The position numbers were made by a program, and so were the translations under genes. The notes beneath the pieces are model-generated. The model saw only the letters and a program-made list of their open reading frames with translations, did no database searches and had not been told where the DNA came from. Shown here one piece after another: positions 35,246-47,090 of a stretch of 64,000 nucleotides of DNA. Every line of letters starts with the position of its first letter. Position 1 is the first letter of the stretch. The stretch is from Achromobacter sp. B7 (GTDB lineage: Bacteria; Pseudomonadota; Gammaproteobacteria; Burkholderiales; Burkholderiaceae_B), in the NCBI RefSeq assembly GCF_003600685.1, contig NZ_CP032084.1, forward strand, positions 248,001 through 312,000, in the 5' to 3' direction.

Positions 35246-36384
35246 AGATTCTGTACACCAACTTTCACCAGGGCGATGGCGGCGGGCACACCACCTACGT
35301 CATGTCCCTGGCACGCATGCTGCGCCAACGCGCCCAGATTACCGTGGCCGCGCCGCTTGGCAGCCGCCTGCTGGCCGAGGCCCACGCCTTGCCCGGCGTG
35401 CACTCCGTTGACCTGGAATTCAAGGGCCGCCCGTTTCAGCAGTTAAGCGCGTTGCGGCGGCTGCGCGCGCTGCTGCGCCGCGAACAGTTCGACGTGATCC
35501 ACGTGAACGGCTCGGCCGACCATCGCCTGTGCATGCTGGCCACGGTGGGCATGGGCGCCAAGCGCCCGTTCATTGTCTACACGCAGCATACCGATCGCAG
35601 CGCCAACAGCCTGGGTGTGCGCATGCGCGCCAAGTGGGGCACCAACCGCGTCATCTGCGTGTGCGGCCACACCTTCCGCCGGATGAAAGATTCGGTGTTT
35701 CGCGATGAAGACCTGCGCGTGGTGCACAACGGCGTGGATACGCTTCAGTATCGACCGGCCACCCCTGACGAAGTCGCCCAAGCGCGCGCCGCGCTGTTGC
35801 CCAAGGCCATGCAGCGCCGGCTGGTGATTGGCAGCAACGCCGGCACCGCCGTGTACAAGAACTGGCTGGACATGGTGACCGCCGTGTCGCTGCTGCCCGA
35901 GCACCAGCGCGATCAGGTCGTGATCCTGATTGCCGGCAAGGAACCCGACGACGAACAGCGCCAGCGCGTGGCCGACCTGGCCATGACGCATCAAGTGGTG
36001 TTCACGGGCTTGCTTGACGACGTGCGGCCTTTCCTGGCGGCACTGGATGTGGGGTTTGTGTTGTCGTCCCGTCTGGAGACGATCTCGTTCGCGTGCCGCG
36101 AAATGATGGCGGCGGGCAAGCCGGTCATCGTCAGCAAGGTGGGCGGCCTGACCGAGAACGTGACCGACGGGCGCAACGGCTGGGTGGTGCCGCCCGGTTC
36201 CGTCAGCAGCGTGCTGGCCACCGTGTCCACCCTCTTGAACGATCGCGCCATCGCCGCGAAGATGGGCGAAGAAGCGCGCAACACCGCGTTGCGCGAGTTT
36301 TCTCTGGCGCATTTCGTGGGGCAGACCGAGCAGGTGTACCAAGAACGCGGGGCGTCCGACCGCCAGTTTGAACTGACGTCCTGA
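35242..36384 (+). CDS. Glycosyltransferase family 4
   Basis: 380 aa GT-B glycosyltransferase. N-terminal YTNFHQGDGGGHTTYVMSLA is the acceptor-side Gly-rich loop; the C-terminal donor domain shows VHNGVDTLQYRP, VFTGLLDDVRPFLAALDV and a degenerate EX7E region at SSRLETISFACREMMAAGKPVI. Retaining sugar transfer from a nucleotide sugar is expected. Coupled by ATGA to the preceding gene; role in LPS core or another surface glycan is inferred. Convergent with frmA. Confidence 0.9.
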   Translation: MKILYTNFHQGDGGGHTTYVMSLARMLRQRAQITVAAPLGSRLLAEAHALPGVHSVDLEFKGRPFQQLSALRRLRALLRREQFDVIHVNGSADHRLCMLATVGMGAKRPFIVYTQHTDRSANSLGVRMRAKWGTNRVICVCGHTFRRMKDSVFRDEDLRVVHNGVDTLQYRPATPDEVAQARAALLPKAMQRRLVIGSNAGTAVYKNWLDMVTAVSLLPEHQRDQVVILIAGKEPDDEQRQRVADLAMTHQVVFTGLLDDVRPFLAALDVGFVLSSRLETISFACREMMAAGKPVIVSKVGGLTENVTDGRNGWVVPPGSVSSVLATVSTLLNDRAIAAKMGEEARNTALREFSLAHFVGQTEQVYQERGASDRQFELTS

Positions 36385-36408
36385 CGCCCCGGCGTTGCCG
36401 CGTGATCC

Positions 36409-37545
<1,137 letters not shown>

Positions 37546-37836
37546 TTACTTCAAATAGGAACGGACGATGCGCATCAGCTGGTCGACCTCGGCCTCGGCG
37601 TCGATCCCGGCGTGTTGCGGCCCGCCCTGGGCGGATTGCAGGAAGGTTTCCCGGAGATGGCTTTCCAGCACCTCGGCCATCAGGCCGGTGGCTGCACCGC
37701 GCAAGGCGGCCAGCTGTTGCAGCAGCGCGCCGCATTCCGTGCCTTCGTTGACCGCGCGTTCCAATGCTAACGCCTGCCCCTGGATACGGCGCAAGCGGGT
37801 AACGACACGTTTTTTTTCTTCCGGCGAATGCGGCAC
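37546..37836 (-). CDS. frmR: Formaldehyde-responsive repressor FrmR (CsoR/RcnR family)
   Basis: 96 aa four-helix DUF156 repressor. Begins MPHSPEEKKRVVTRLRRIQGQ; Pro2 and Cys35 are both present, the residues that formaldehyde crosslinks in E. coli FrmR. LMAEVLESHLRETF is the family helix. GTG start with GGAGCC upstream. Transcribed just ahead of frmA; its likely operator lies 18 bases upstream. Confidence 0.95.
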   Translation of the reverse strand: MPHSPEEKKRVVTRLRRIQGQALALERAVNEGTECGALLQQLAALRGAATGLMAEVLESHLRETFLQSAQGGPQHAGIDAEAEVDQLMRIVRSYLK

Positions 37837-37853
37837 GGCAGGCTCCGAAAACG

Positions 37854-37870
37854 ATACAGGGGGGGAGTAT
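37854..37870. promoter_or_regulatory. Probable FrmR operator
   Basis: ATAC-AGGGGGGGA-GTAT: a seven-base G tract flanked by A/T-rich inverted ends (ATAC and GTAT). This is the site type bound by CsoR/RcnR-family repressors, and it lies directly upstream of the frmR start. Confidence 0.75.
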
Positions 37871-37905
37871 ACGAAAAGCGCGGGGTCATTCGCAAGACAT
37901 GTGTA

Positions 37906-37922
37906 CCTGTCTATACTACAAG
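37906..37922. promoter_or_regulatory. Probable HutC operator upstream of hutC
   Basis: CCTGTCTATACTACAAG resembles the HutC site CTTGTCTATACAAG with a two-base expansion in one arm. It is 42 bases before the hutC start, suggesting autoregulation of hutCD. The match is imperfect, unlike the site before hutU. Confidence 0.5.
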
Positions 37923-37964
37923 CCGTTTTTCACCGCCGTGTGGCGCCCACTCCAGGATCATTCC

Positions 37965-38708
37965 GTGGCTTCTTCTCCCCCCCGACTACCCGTCCAGGCC
38001 AATGCCCTGCCCGCCCCGCTGTATGCGCAGGTCAAGCAGATGATTGCGCAGCAGATCCGCACGGGCGCGTGGCCCGCGCACTACCGGGTGCCCTCGGAAA
38101 GCGAACTGGTCGACGAGCTGGGATTCAGCCGCATGACGATCAACCGCGCGCTGCGCGAGCTGACGGCCGAGGGCTTGCTGGTGCGCATGCAGGGGGTGGG
38201 CACGTTCGTGGCGCAGCCCAAGGCGCGCTCGGCATTGTTTGCCGTGAACAACATCGCGGACGAGATTGCCGCGCGCAACCATCGGCACCACAGCCGCGTG
38301 GTGCGCCTGGCCGAGGAGCCGGCCGGGTCCGAGCAGGCGCTGGCGCTGGACCTGCGCGTGGGCCAACCCGTATTCCATTCCGTCATCGTGCATTTCGAGG
38401 ACGACGTGCCGATTCAGCTGGAAGACCGCTACGTCAATGTGCGGTTGGCGCCGGACTACCTGAAACAGGACTTCACGCAGCACACCCCGTACGAATACCT
38501 GACGCGCGTGGCACCGCTTAGCGAAGGCGAACACGTCGTAGAGGCCATCCTGGCCAAGCCGCGCGAATGCCAGCTGTTGCAGATCGAACGCAGCGAGCCG
38601 TGCCTGTTGATCCGTCGCCGCACGTGGTCCGGCGACCGCGCGGTGACGCTGGCGCGGCTGATCCACCCCGGCTCGCGCCACCGTCTGGAAGGCAAGTTCA
38701 CGACATGA
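37965..38708 (+). CDS. hutC: Histidine utilization repressor HutC (GntR family)
   Basis: 247 aa. N-terminal GntR winged helix (APLYAQVKQMIAQQIRTG, ESELVDELGFSRMTINRALREL), C-terminal UTRA domain binding urocanate (IEDRYVN-type segment QLEDRYVNVRLAPDYLKQDF). GTG start with AGGA 7 bases upstream. The stop overlaps the hutD start (ATGA). It heads the hut cluster; release by urocanate would induce it. Confidence 0.95.
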   Translation: MASSPPRLPVQANALPAPLYAQVKQMIAQQIRTGAWPAHYRVPSESELVDELGFSRMTINRALRELTAEGLLVRMQGVGTFVAQPKARSALFAVNNIADEIAARNHRHHSRVVRLAEEPAGSEQALALDLRVGQPVFHSVIVHFEDDVPIQLEDRYVNVRLAPDYLKQDFTQHTPYEYLTRVAPLSEGEHVVEAILAKPRECQLLQIERSEPCLLIRRRTWSGDRAVTLARLIHPGSRHRLEGKFTT

Positions 38709-39313
38709 ATCCGCCCAACGTTCGCCTGTATCGCGCTGCCGACTACCCGCGCATGCCGTGGAAAAACGGCGGCGGCACCACGCAGGAAGTCGCCTGCAAC
38801 CCTGGCGGCAGCACCGCCGCGTTCGACTGGCGCCTGTCGATTGCCGACGTCGCGCAAGACGGCGGTTTTTCGGCGTTCGCGGGCTATCAGCGCATCATCA
38901 CCGTGCTGGAAGGCAGCGGCATCGAACTGACCGTTGACGGCCAGGCACAGGCGCCGCTGATGCCGTATCAGCCTTACGCGTTCCTGGGGGACGCGCAGGT
39001 CCAGTGTCGTTTGCTGGAAGGGCCGATCCGCGACTTCAATCTGATCTACAAGCCGCAGCGTTATCACGCTCGGCTGCAATGGGCGTCCGGCGCCGGGCCA
39101 TGGGTATTTCATAGCGATGCGCACAGCCTGCTGGTGCTGAACGCGGGCGACGCCCTGACGTTGAACGTGGACGGGGTCGACCATGCGCTGCCTGCGCGCT
39201 ACGACTGCCTGCATGTGGACGGGCGGCAAGCCCTGGCGTCGTATCGCCTTGCCGGCAACGGCGCTGTGAACGCTTGCGTGATCGAGCTGCATCCCTTAGT
39301 TCATTGGGGGTAA
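38705..39313 (+). CDS. hutD: HutD family protein
   Basis: 202 aa cupin-fold HutD. Typical segments: YPRMPWKNGGGTTQEVACNP (start block), RLSIADVAQDGGFSAFAGYQR, LLEGPIRDFNLIYK. In Pseudomonas HutD appears to limit hut expression, possibly by binding urocanate or formylated intermediates; no catalytic role is established. Translationally coupled to hutC. Confidence 0.95.
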   Translation: MNPPNVRLYRAADYPRMPWKNGGGTTQEVACNPGGSTAAFDWRLSIADVAQDGGFSAFAGYQRIITVLEGSGIELTVDGQAQAPLMPYQPYAFLGDAQVQCRLLEGPIRDFNLIYKPQRYHARLQWASGAGPWVFHSDAHSLLVLNAGDALTLNVDGVDHALPARYDCLHVDGRQALASYRLAGNGAVNACVIELHPLVHWG

Positions 39314-39341
39314 ACCCCTACCAAAATTCGTCTCGTCCTAT

Positions 39342-39355
39342 CTTGTATATACAAG
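39342..39355. promoter_or_regulatory. HutC operator upstream of hutU
   Basis: Perfect 14-bp palindrome CTTGTATATACAAG, matching the known HutC target. It lies 74 bases before the hutU start, in the gap between hutD and hutU, so the enzyme genes have their own HutC-controlled promoter. Confidence 0.85.
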
Positions 39356-39429
39356 CATAGGCATCCTATGATGCGGGCAATCGCCGCGCTGCGGGTACGC
39401 GCGCGGCAGAACCGATCAAGGAGACTGTC

Positions 39430-41109
39430 TTGGACCAATCGAATCGATATCGCGATGTCGTCATCCGCGCGCCGCGTGGCAACCAGCTGACCGCCAAAAG
39501 CTGGTTGACCGAAGCGCCGCTGCGCATGTTGATGAACAACCTGGACCCGGACGTCGCTGAAAATCCAAAAGAACTGGTGGTGTACGGCGGCATTGGCCGC
39601 GCCGCCCGCAACTGGGACTGCTACGACAAGATCGTCGAATCGCTGACTCAGCTGAACGACGATGAAACGTTGCTGGTGCAGTCGGGCAAGCCGGTCGGCG
39701 TCTTCAAGACCCACGCCAACGCGCCGCGCGTGCTGATCGCCAACTCCAACCTGGTGCCACATTGGGCCACGTGGGAACACTTCAACGAACTGGACGCCAA
39801 GGGCCTGGCCATGTACGGCCAGATGACGGCGGGCAGCTGGATCTACATCGGCAGCCAGGGCATCGTGCAGGGCACGTACGAAACCTTCGTCGAGGCGGGC
39901 CGCCAGCACTACGGCGGCAATCTTGCCGGACGCTGGGTGCTGACCGCCGGGCTGGGCGGCATGGGCGGCGCGCAGCCGCTGGCGGCCACGCTGGCGGGCG
40001 CATGTTCGCTCAACATCGAATGCCAGCAGGCCAGTATCGATTTCCGTCTGCGTACCCGCTACGTGGACGAGCAGGCCACCGATCTGGATGACGCGCTGGC
40101 GCGTATCAAGACGTACACCGAGCAAGGCCGCGCCGTGTCCATCGCGCTGTGCGGCAACGCCGCCGACGTGCTGCCCGAGCTGGTGCGCCGCGGCGTCAAG
40201 CCCGACATGGTCACCGATCAGACCAGTGCGCACGATCCGCTGAACGGCTATCTGCCGGCCGGCTGGACGTGGCCCGAATATCGCGAACGCGCCAAGCGCG
40301 AACCGGCCGTCGTCATCAAGGCCGCCAAGCAATCAATGGCCGTGCACGTGCAGGCGATGCTGGCGTTCAAGCGCCAGGGCATACCCACCTTCGACTACGG
40401 CAACAACATCCGCCAGATGGCACAGGAAGAAGGCGTGGCAGACGCGTTTGACTTCCCCGGTTTCGTGCCCGCGTATATCCGCCCGCTGTTCTGCCGTGGC
40501 GTGGGCCCCTTCCGGTGGGCCGCGCTGTCGGGCGACCCGCAAGACATCTACAAGACGGACGCCAAGGTCAAGGAACTGATACCCGATGACGCGCATCTGC
40601 ACCGCTGGCTGGAGATGGCGCGCGAACGCATCAGCTTCCAGGGCTTGCCGGCGCGTATCTGCTGGGTGGGCTTGGGCCAGCGCGCCAAGCTGGGTCTGGC
40701 ATTCAATGAAATGGTGCGTTCGGGCGAGCTGTCGGCGCCCGTCGTCATCGGCCGCGACCACCTGGATTCCGGGTCCGTCGCCAGCCCCAACCGCGAAACC
40801 GAATCCATGCGCGACGGCTCGGACGCCGTGTCCGACTGGCCGCTGCTGAACGCCTTGCTCAACACCGCCAGCGGCGCCACCTGGGTGTCGCTGCATCACG
40901 GCGGCGGCGTGGGCATGGGGTTCTCGCAGCATTCGGGCATGGTCGTCGTGTGCGACGGCACGGATGAGGCCGCCGAACGCATTGCGCGCGTGCTGACCAA
41001 CGACCCGGCCACGGGCGTGATGCGCCATGCCGACGCCGGCTACGACATCGCCATCGACTGCGCGAAAGAGCAGGGTTTGAACCTGCCCATGGTCAACGCC
41101 CAGCGCTAA
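39430..41109 (+). CDS. hutU: Urocanate hydratase
   Basis: 559 aa, NAD+-dependent urocanase, converts urocanate to 4-imidazolone-5-propionate. Conserved blocks include [19 protein letters not shown] (start region), [18 protein letters not shown]-binding [26 protein letters not shown] and [21 protein letters not shown] start, seven bases after AAGGAG; the family N-terminus begins at this point and no ATG fits better. First enzyme gene after the palindromic HutC site. Confidence 0.97.
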   Translation: MDQSNRYRDVVIRAPRGNQLTAKSWLTEAPLRMLMNNLDPDVAENPKELVVYGGIGRAARNWDCYDKIVESLTQLNDDETLLVQSGKPVGVFKTHANAPRVLIANSNLVPHWATWEHFNELDAKGLAMYGQMTAGSWIYIGSQGIVQGTYETFVEAGRQHYGGNLAGRWVLTAGLGGMGGAQPLAATLAGACSLNIECQQASIDFRLRTRYVDEQATDLDDALARIKTYTEQGRAVSIALCGNAADVLPELVRRGVKPDMVTDQTSAHDPLNGYLPAGWTWPEYRERAKREPAVVIKAAKQSMAVHVQAMLAFKRQGIPTFDYGNNIRQMAQEEGVADAFDFPGFVPAYIRPLFCRGVGPFRWAALSGDPQDIYKTDAKVKELIPDDAHLHRWLEMARERISFQGLPARICWVGLGQRAKLGLAFNEMVRSGELSAPVVIGRDHLDSGSVASPNRETESMRDGSDAVSDWPLLNALLNTASGATWVSLHHGGGVGMGFSQHSGMVVVCDGTDEAAERIARVLTNDPATGVMRHADAGYDIAIDCAKEQGLNLPMVNAQR

Positions 41110-41205
41110 GCGCGGCACAACCCTTCCGCACACCCCCCGATCCCGCCAACCCGCGTGGGGCCATGACCGCATCGGTCCGCCCCACGTCACTCACGAGGCA
41201 ATGCG

Positions 41206-42618
41206 ATGGCGCAAGACAGCGAGGCCGGTTCCGCGCCGCTCATCGAGCGGCGTTCGATTGACTACATTCCGCCGTCCGAACGGCACGGCAAGCTCTACAG
41301 CCAGTTCACGCTGTGGATGGGCGCCAACCTTCAGATCACCGCGATCGTCACCGGCGCGTTGGCGGTGGTGTTGGGCGGCGACGTGTTCTGGTCCTTGATC
41401 GGGCTGTTTATCGGGCAGGTGCTGGGCGGTGTCGTGATGGCGCTGCACGCGGCGCAAGGGCCCAAGCTGGGCTTGCCGCAGATGATCTCCAGCCGCGTGC
41501 AGTTCGGCGTCTACGGCGCCGCGATTCCGATTGTGCTGGTGTGCTTGATGTACCTGGGTTTCACGGCCACGGGCACGGTGCTGTCCGGCCAGGCGCTGGG
41601 GCAGTTGTTCGGCGTCAGCGATACCGTGGGCATCCTGATCTTTGCGTCGGTCATCGTGGTGGCCACGCTGTTCGGCTACCGCGTCATTCACCTTATCGGT
41701 CGCGTTGCCACCGTGTTCGGGCTGATCGCGTTCGTGTACCTGTTCAGCCGCGTGGTCGCCGTGGGCGACGTGGGGCAGCTGCTGCAAATCCGGCATTTCG
41801 CCTGGGGGCCGTTCCTGTTGGCGGTGTCGCTGGCGGCGTCCTGGCAGATCGCCTATGGCCCCTACGTGGCCGACTATTCGCGTTATCTGCCGGCTTCGAC
41901 CTCGTCGGTAAAGACGTTCCTGGCGGTGGGCCTGGGGTCGGTGTTGGGCGCGCAGATCGCCATGGTGCTGGGCGTGTTGGCCGCTGCGATGTCCGCCGGC
42001 CAATTCGCGGGGCGCGAAGTCGCGTACATCGTGGGGCTGGGCGGCACGGGCACGATGGCGGCGCTGCTGTACTTCAGCATCGCCTTCGGCAAGGTCACGA
42101 TTTCGACGCTGAATTCCTACGGCAGCTTCATGTGCATGGCGACCATCGTCAGCGGCTTTCGCGGGCATGTGCAGATATCGCGGCGCCAGCGCGCGGTGGC
42201 GGTGGTGCTGATCGTGGGCGCGGCCACGGCGGTGGCGCTGGTGGGCCAGCATTCTTTCCTGAACGCGTTCAAGTCCTTCATCCTGTTCCTGCTGGCCTTC
42301 TTCGTGCCCTGGAGCGCGGTGAACCTGGTGGACTACTACTTCATCAACCGTGGCCGCTACGACGTGGCCGCGTTGTCCGACCCGAACGGGCGCTACGGGC
42401 GTTGGAACCTGCCCGGCATCCTGGTGTACGCGTTTGGCGTGCTGGTGCAGATGCCGTTCATCTCGACCAAGCTATATACCGGCCCCATGGTCGAACGGCT
42501 GGGCGGCGTGGATGTGTCGTGGATCATCGGCCTGATCGTACCCAGCATTCTCTATTACCTATTCGCCCGCCGCGATTCGCGGCTTGCGGCGCACGAGCCG
42601 GCACAACGTCCGGTCTGA
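41206..42618 (+). CDS. NCS1-family permease (CodB-like) of the hut cluster
   Basis: 470 aa, about 12 TM. Cytosine/purine permease family: RSIDYIPPSERHGKLYSQFTLW (N-terminal IP.sER motif), GPKLGLPQMISSRVQFG, and NLVDYYFINRGRYDV (DYY motif). In Pseudomonas hut loci a CodB-like permease is also present between hut enzymes. Likely imports urocanate, histidine or imidazolepropionate-like compounds; specificity is inferred from context only. Confidence 0.88.
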   Translation: MAQDSEAGSAPLIERRSIDYIPPSERHGKLYSQFTLWMGANLQITAIVTGALAVVLGGDVFWSLIGLFIGQVLGGVVMALHAAQGPKLGLPQMISSRVQFGVYGAAIPIVLVCLMYLGFTATGTVLSGQALGQLFGVSDTVGILIFASVIVVATLFGYRVIHLIGRVATVFGLIAFVYLFSRVVAVGDVGQLLQIRHFAWGPFLLAVSLAASWQIAYGPYVADYSRYLPASTSSVKTFLAVGLGSVLGAQIAMVLGVLAAAMSAGQFAGREVAYIVGLGGTGTMAALLYFSIAFGKVTISTLNSYGSFMCMATIVSGFRGHVQISRRQRAVAVVLIVGAATAVALVGQHSFLNAFKSFILFLLAFFVPWSAVNLVDYYFINRGRYDVAALSDPNGRYGRWNLPGILVYAFGVLVQMPFISTKLYTGPMVERLGGVDVSWIIGLIVPSILYYLFARRDSRLAAHEPAQRPV

Positions 42619-42662
42619 CAACAACATTGCATCAAGCCGGGCAACCGGCGTAGGAGACCCCC

Positions 42663-44192
42663 ATGGATTTGCACTTGAAGCCCGGTCATCTGACTTTGTC
42701 CGACTTGCGGCGCGTGTACCACGAACCCGTACGGCTGACGCTGGATGCCGGCGCGGCCGACGCCATCGACGCCAGCGTGGCCACCGTTGAACGCCTGATT
42801 GCGGAAGGCCGCACGGTGTACGGCATCAACACGGGCTTTGGCCTGCTGGCCTCCACCAAGATCGCGCGCGAAGACTTGCAGGCGCTGCAAAGTTCGCTGG
42901 TGCGTTCGCACGCGGCGGGCGTGGGCGAACCCCTGGATGACGCCATGGTGCGCCTCATCATGGTGCTGAAGATCAACAGCCTGGCGCGTGGCTATTCCGG
43001 CATCCGCCGCCACGTTATCGACAGCCTGATCGCCATGGTCAACGCGGGCGTCTATCCGCACATCCCGCTGAAGGGCTCGGTGGGCGCCTCGGGCGACCTG
43101 GCGCCGCTGGCGCATATGTCCATCGTGCTGCTCGGCGAAAGCCGCGCGCGCTATCAAGGCGAATGGTTGCCCGCGCAAGAAGCGCTGGCGCGCGCCGGGT
43201 TGGTGCCGCTGACGCTGGCGGCCAAGGAAGGGCTGGCGCTGTTGAACGGCACGCAGGTGTCCACCGCCTATGCGCTGCGCGGCCTGTTCGAAGCCGAAGA
43301 CATGATGGCGGCCGGGTTGGTGTGCGGCAGCCTTAGCGTGGAAGCCATGCTCGGCTCGCGCGTGCCGTTCGACGCCCGCATCCACGCCGCGCGCGGCCAG
43401 CCGGGCCAGATTGCGGTGGCCGCCGTGTATCGCGACCTGCTGGGCCAGGACAGCGAGGTCGGCCATTCGCACGCCGATTGCGAAAAGGTGCAGGACCCCT
43501 ACTCGTTGCGCTGCCAGCCGCAGGTAATGGGCGCGTGCCTGACGCAGATCCGCCACGCCGCGCACGTGCTGCAAATTGAATCGAACGCCGTGTCGGACAA
43601 CCCGCTGGTGTTCGTGGCGCAGGGTGACGTGATTTCCGGGGGCAACTTCCATGCCGAACCCGTGGCGATGGTGGCCGACAACCTGGCGCTGGCGCTGGCG
43701 GAAATCGGCGCACTGTCCGAACGGCGCATTGCGCTGATGATGGACAAGCACATGTCGCAATTACCGCCGTTCCTGGTGGCCAAGGGCGGGGTCAACTCGG
43801 GTTTCATGATTGCGCAGGTGACGGCTGCCGCGCTGGCCAGCGACAACAAGGCGCTGGCGCATCCGGCCAGCGTGGACAGCATGCCCACGTCGGCCAACCA
43901 GGAAGACCACGTGTCGATGGCGCCCAATGCCGGCAAGCGTTTGTGGGCAATGGCGGAAAACGTGCGCGACATCCTGGCCATTGAATGGCTGGGCGCATGC
44001 CAGGGCCTGGACTTCCGTGTAGGGCTCAAGACCTCGCCGCAACTGGAGCAGGCGCGCCGGGTGCTGCGCGAGCAAGTGCCGCACTACGAAGAAGACCGCT
44101 TCTTCGCGCCCGATATCGCCGCCGCCAGCGGCTTGATCTCGGCGCAGGTGCTGAACGGGCTGATGCCGGCGGGGCTGCTGCCCAGCCTTTGA
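42663..44192 (+). CDS. hutH: Histidine ammonia-lyase
   Basis: 509 aa, deaminates L-histidine to urocanate. The MIO cofactor triad Ala142-Ser143-Gly144 lies in [13 protein letters not shown]; other markers are [30 protein letters not shown]-type segment [15 protein letters not shown] and [17 protein letters not shown] precedes the ATG. Length and motifs match P. putida HutH closely. Confidence 0.97.
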   Translation: MDLHLKPGHLTLSDLRRVYHEPVRLTLDAGAADAIDASVATVERLIAEGRTVYGINTGFGLLASTKIAREDLQALQSSLVRSHAAGVGEPLDDAMVRLIMVLKINSLARGYSGIRRHVIDSLIAMVNAGVYPHIPLKGSVGASGDLAPLAHMSIVLLGESRARYQGEWLPAQEALARAGLVPLTLAAKEGLALLNGTQVSTAYALRGLFEAEDMMAAGLVCGSLSVEAMLGSRVPFDARIHAARGQPGQIAVAAVYRDLLGQDSEVGHSHADCEKVQDPYSLRCQPQVMGACLTQIRHAAHVLQIESNAVSDNPLVFVAQGDVISGGNFHAEPVAMVADNLALALAEIGALSERRIALMMDKHMSQLPPFLVAKGGVNSGFMIAQVTAAALASDNKALAHPASVDSMPTSANQEDHVSMAPNAGKRLWAMAENVRDILAIEWLGACQGLDFRVGLKTSPQLEQARRVLREQVPHYEEDRFFAPDIAAASGLISAQVLNGLMPAGLLPSL

Positions 44193-44320
44193 TTTTTTCA
44201 ACCGTTGCGGCGCCCTGCGCGGGGCCGCCACCACCGCGCTGTGCCGAAGCGTCCATAGAAGCCGCTCGCACAGCGTTTGACCCTGTACGCCTATACCTAT
44301 AACAAGGACGGAGACGCAAC

Positions 44321-45727
44321 ATGCAAACGCAAACGCAGGATCTCAAACGGGGACTCAACGCCAGGCACATCCGCTTCATGGCCTTGGGCTCGGCCATCGG
44401 CACGGGGCTGTTCTACGGGTCGGCCAAGGCCATCGAGCAGGCCGGGCCGTCGGTGCTGATCGCGTACCTGATCGCCGGCGCGGCCGTGTACATGGTGATG
44501 CGCGCGTTGGGAGAAATGGCCGTGAAGGACCCCGTGTCCGGCTCCTTCGGGCACTACGCCACCGCCTACCTGGGCCCGGTGGCGGGCTTTCTGACCGGCT
44601 GGACCTACGCGTTCGAGATGATCATCGTGTGCCTGGCGGACATCACCGCGTTCGGGCTGTACATGGGCTTCTGGTATCCCGATGTGCCGCGCTGGATCTG
44701 GGTGCTGTCCATCGTGTTCTTCATCGGCGCCATCAACCTGTGCTCGGTCAAGGTGTTTGGCGAACTGGAATTCTGGTTGTCGCTGTTGAAGGTGGGCGCC
44801 ATCATCGCGATGATCGCCGGTGGGCTGGGCATCATGCTGTTCGGCTTTGGCCTGAACGTGGAAAGCGCGGCAACGGGTGTGCATAACCTGTGGGAGCACG
44901 GCGGCTTCATGCCCAATGGCGTGGGCGGGCTGATTGCGTCGCTGGCGGTGGTGGTGTTTGCGTTTGGCGGCATCGAGATCATCGGCATCACGGCGGGCGA
45001 AGCCAAGGACCCCGGCCGCACCATTCCGCGCGCCATTAACGCCGTGCCGCTGCGCATCCTGCTGTTCTATGTGCTGACTTTGTTCGTGTTGATGTCCATT
45101 TTCCCGTGGACGCAGATCGGCAGCCAGGGCAGCCCGTTTGTGCAGATCTTTGACGGGCTGGGCATCAAGTCGGCGGCCACCATCCTGAACATCGTCGTGA
45201 TCTCGGCGGCGGTGTCGGCCATCAACAGCGACATCTTCGGCGCGGGCCGCATGCTGTACGGCATGGCGCGGCAGGGGCAGGCGCCGCGTGGCTTCGCGGC
45301 GGTGTCGGGCTCGGGCGTGCCGTGGATGACGGTGGTGGTCATGACGGTTGCGCTGCTGCTGGGCGTGTTGCTGAACTATCTGATCCCCGAAGACGTCTTT
45401 GTGCTGATCGCATCGATCGCCACGTTCGCCACCGTGTGGGTCTGGCTGATGATTCTGTTGTCGCAGGTGGCGATGCGGCGCAAGATGAATCCCGACGAGG
45501 TCGCGGCGCTGAAGTTTCCCGTGCCGTTCTGGCCGATTGGCCCCCTGCTGGCGATTGCGTTCCTGGTGTTTGTGATCGGCGTGCTGGGGTACTTTCCGCG
45601 TACCCAGATGGCGCTGGTCGTAGGCGCGGTGTGGATTGCGGTGCTGTGTGTGGCGTACCGCTATCTGGTGCTGCCGCGCGGCCCGGGCGGTGGACTTCCG
45701 GCGCCGGTGCCGCAAGGGTCCGACTGA
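44321..45727 (+). CDS. hutT: Histidine/amino-acid permease (APC family, HutT-like)
   Basis: 468 aa, 12 TM. Amino acid transporter family of AroP/ProY type: N-terminal [36 protein letters not shown] (consensus amphipathic region), [20 protein letters not shown]. Position between hutH and hutI supports histidine as substrate, as for HutT/ProY. Substrate inferred from context. Confidence 0.85.
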   Translation: MQTQTQDLKRGLNARHIRFMALGSAIGTGLFYGSAKAIEQAGPSVLIAYLIAGAAVYMVMRALGEMAVKDPVSGSFGHYATAYLGPVAGFLTGWTYAFEMIIVCLADITAFGLYMGFWYPDVPRWIWVLSIVFFIGAINLCSVKVFGELEFWLSLLKVGAIIAMIAGGLGIMLFGFGLNVESAATGVHNLWEHGGFMPNGVGGLIASLAVVVFAFGGIEIIGITAGEAKDPGRTIPRAINAVPLRILLFYVLTLFVLMSIFPWTQIGSQGSPFVQIFDGLGIKSAATILNIVVISAAVSAINSDIFGAGRMLYGMARQGQAPRGFAAVSGSGVPWMTVVVMTVALLLGVLLNYLIPEDVFVLIASIATFATVWVWLMILLSQVAMRRKMNPDEVAALKFPVPFWPIGPLLAIAFLVFVIGVLGYFPRTQMALVVGAVWIAVLCVAYRYLVLPRGPGGGLPAPVPQGSD

Positions 45728-45784
45728 ACGAACACGGCGCCCCGCCGCATTGCGCGGCGCGGCGCCGGCTTTAAGGAGAACTGC

Positions 45785-47002
45785 ATGAGACAGGTCTGGC
45801 GACATTGCCACGCCGCCACGATGGTGGACGGGGCCTATTCGGCGATTGAAGACGCGGCCATCGTGACGCATGCCGACCGCATCGAATGGATCGGCAAGGA
45901 GGCGGCGTTGCCGCCGGTTGACGCGGTGCACGAACATGACCTGCGCGGGGCGTGGGTCACGCCCGGGCTCATCGATTGCCACACGCATCTGGTCTTTGGC
46001 GGCAACCGCAGCACGGAATTCGAGCAGCGCCTGCAAGGCGTGGACTACGCGCGGATCGCGGCGCAGGGCGGCGGCATCGCCAGCACCGTGCGCGCCACGC
46101 GCGAGGCATCCGAAGACGCGCTGTACGCCAGCGCCCGGCAACGCGCGCTGCACTTGCTGCGCGATGGCGTCACCACGCTGGAAGTGAAATCCGGCTACGG
46201 GCTGGACCTGCCCAATGAACGCAAGATGCTGCGCGTGGCGCGGCGTTTGGGGCAAATGCTGCCGATGACCGTGCAGGCCACCTGTCTGGCCGCGCATGCC
46301 TTGCCGCCCGAATTCGCCGGCCGGCCCGACGACTACATCGACGAGGTCGCGCGGCGCATGTTGCCGGTGCTGGCGGCCGAAGGGCTGATCGATGCCGTCG
46401 ATGCCTTCTGCGAGCATCTGGCGTTTTCACCGGAACAGGTTGAACGCGTGTTCCAGGCGGCGGTGCACCTGGACCTGCCCGTCAAATTGCATGCCGAACA
46501 ATTGTCGTCGCTGCACGGCGCAACGCTGGCCGCGCGCTATGGGGCCTTGTCGGCGGACCATCTGGAGTACCTGACGGAAAGCGATGTGCTGGCCATGGCG
46601 CAGGCCGGCACGGTGGCGGTGCTGCTGCCCGGCGCTTTCTATGCGCTGCGCGAAACGCAGTTGCCGCCGCTGGATCTGCTGCGCCGCTATGGCGTGCCGA
46701 TGGCAATTTCCACCGACCTGAACCCGGGCACGTCGCCCGTGTTGTCATTGCGGCTGATGATGAGCATGGCCTGCACGCTGTTCAAGATGACGCCCGAAGA
46801 AGCGCTGGCCGGCGCAACGTTGCACGCGGCGCGCGCCCTGGGGCTGCACGTCACGCATGGCTCGTTGGAAGCGGGCAAGGTGGCCGACTTTGTCGCCTGG
46901 GACGTGGCGCACCCGTCCGAGCTGGCGTACTGGATCGGCGGTGACCTGCCCAAGCGCGTGATCCGCCACGGCGCGGTGGTGGATGTGGCGGCGCTGAACT
47001 GA
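45785..47002 (+). CDS. hutI: Imidazolonepropionase
   Basis: 405 aa, amidohydrolase fold; opens 4-imidazolone-5-propionate to N-formimino-L-glutamate. Metal-site HTHLVFGG motif after VTPGLIDC, substrate-site [28 protein letters not shown], and late [18 protein letters not shown] precedes ATG. Its product would need HutG or HutF/HutG, neither of which is seen in the window. Confidence 0.97.
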   Translation: MRQVWRHCHAATMVDGAYSAIEDAAIVTHADRIEWIGKEAALPPVDAVHEHDLRGAWVTPGLIDCHTHLVFGGNRSTEFEQRLQGVDYARIAAQGGGIASTVRATREASEDALYASARQRALHLLRDGVTTLEVKSGYGLDLPNERKMLRVARRLGQMLPMTVQATCLAAHALPPEFAGRPDDYIDEVARRMLPVLAAEGLIDAVDAFCEHLAFSPEQVERVFQAAVHLDLPVKLHAEQLSSLHGATLAARYGALSADHLEYLTESDVLAMAQAGTVAVLLPGAFYALRETQLPPLDLLRRYGVPMAISTDLNPGTSPVLSLRLMMSMACTLFKMTPEEALAGATLHAARALGLHVTHGSLEAGKVADFVAWDVAHPSELAYWIGGDLPKRVIRHGAVVDVAALN

Positions 47003-47090
47003 GCAGTCGATGCACCATGGCGGGTCCTGGCGTTCTACGATGTCGTTCGGTCGCGCCTGATTCCGGGCGCGCCGTGCATCTGGGGAACGT

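Noticed and set aside
44297-46417. 706-aa open frame antisense to the APC permease and hutI
   Set aside because: Composed of His/Gln/Arg/Ala-rich shadow sequence opposite two well-supported genes; no motif or start site.
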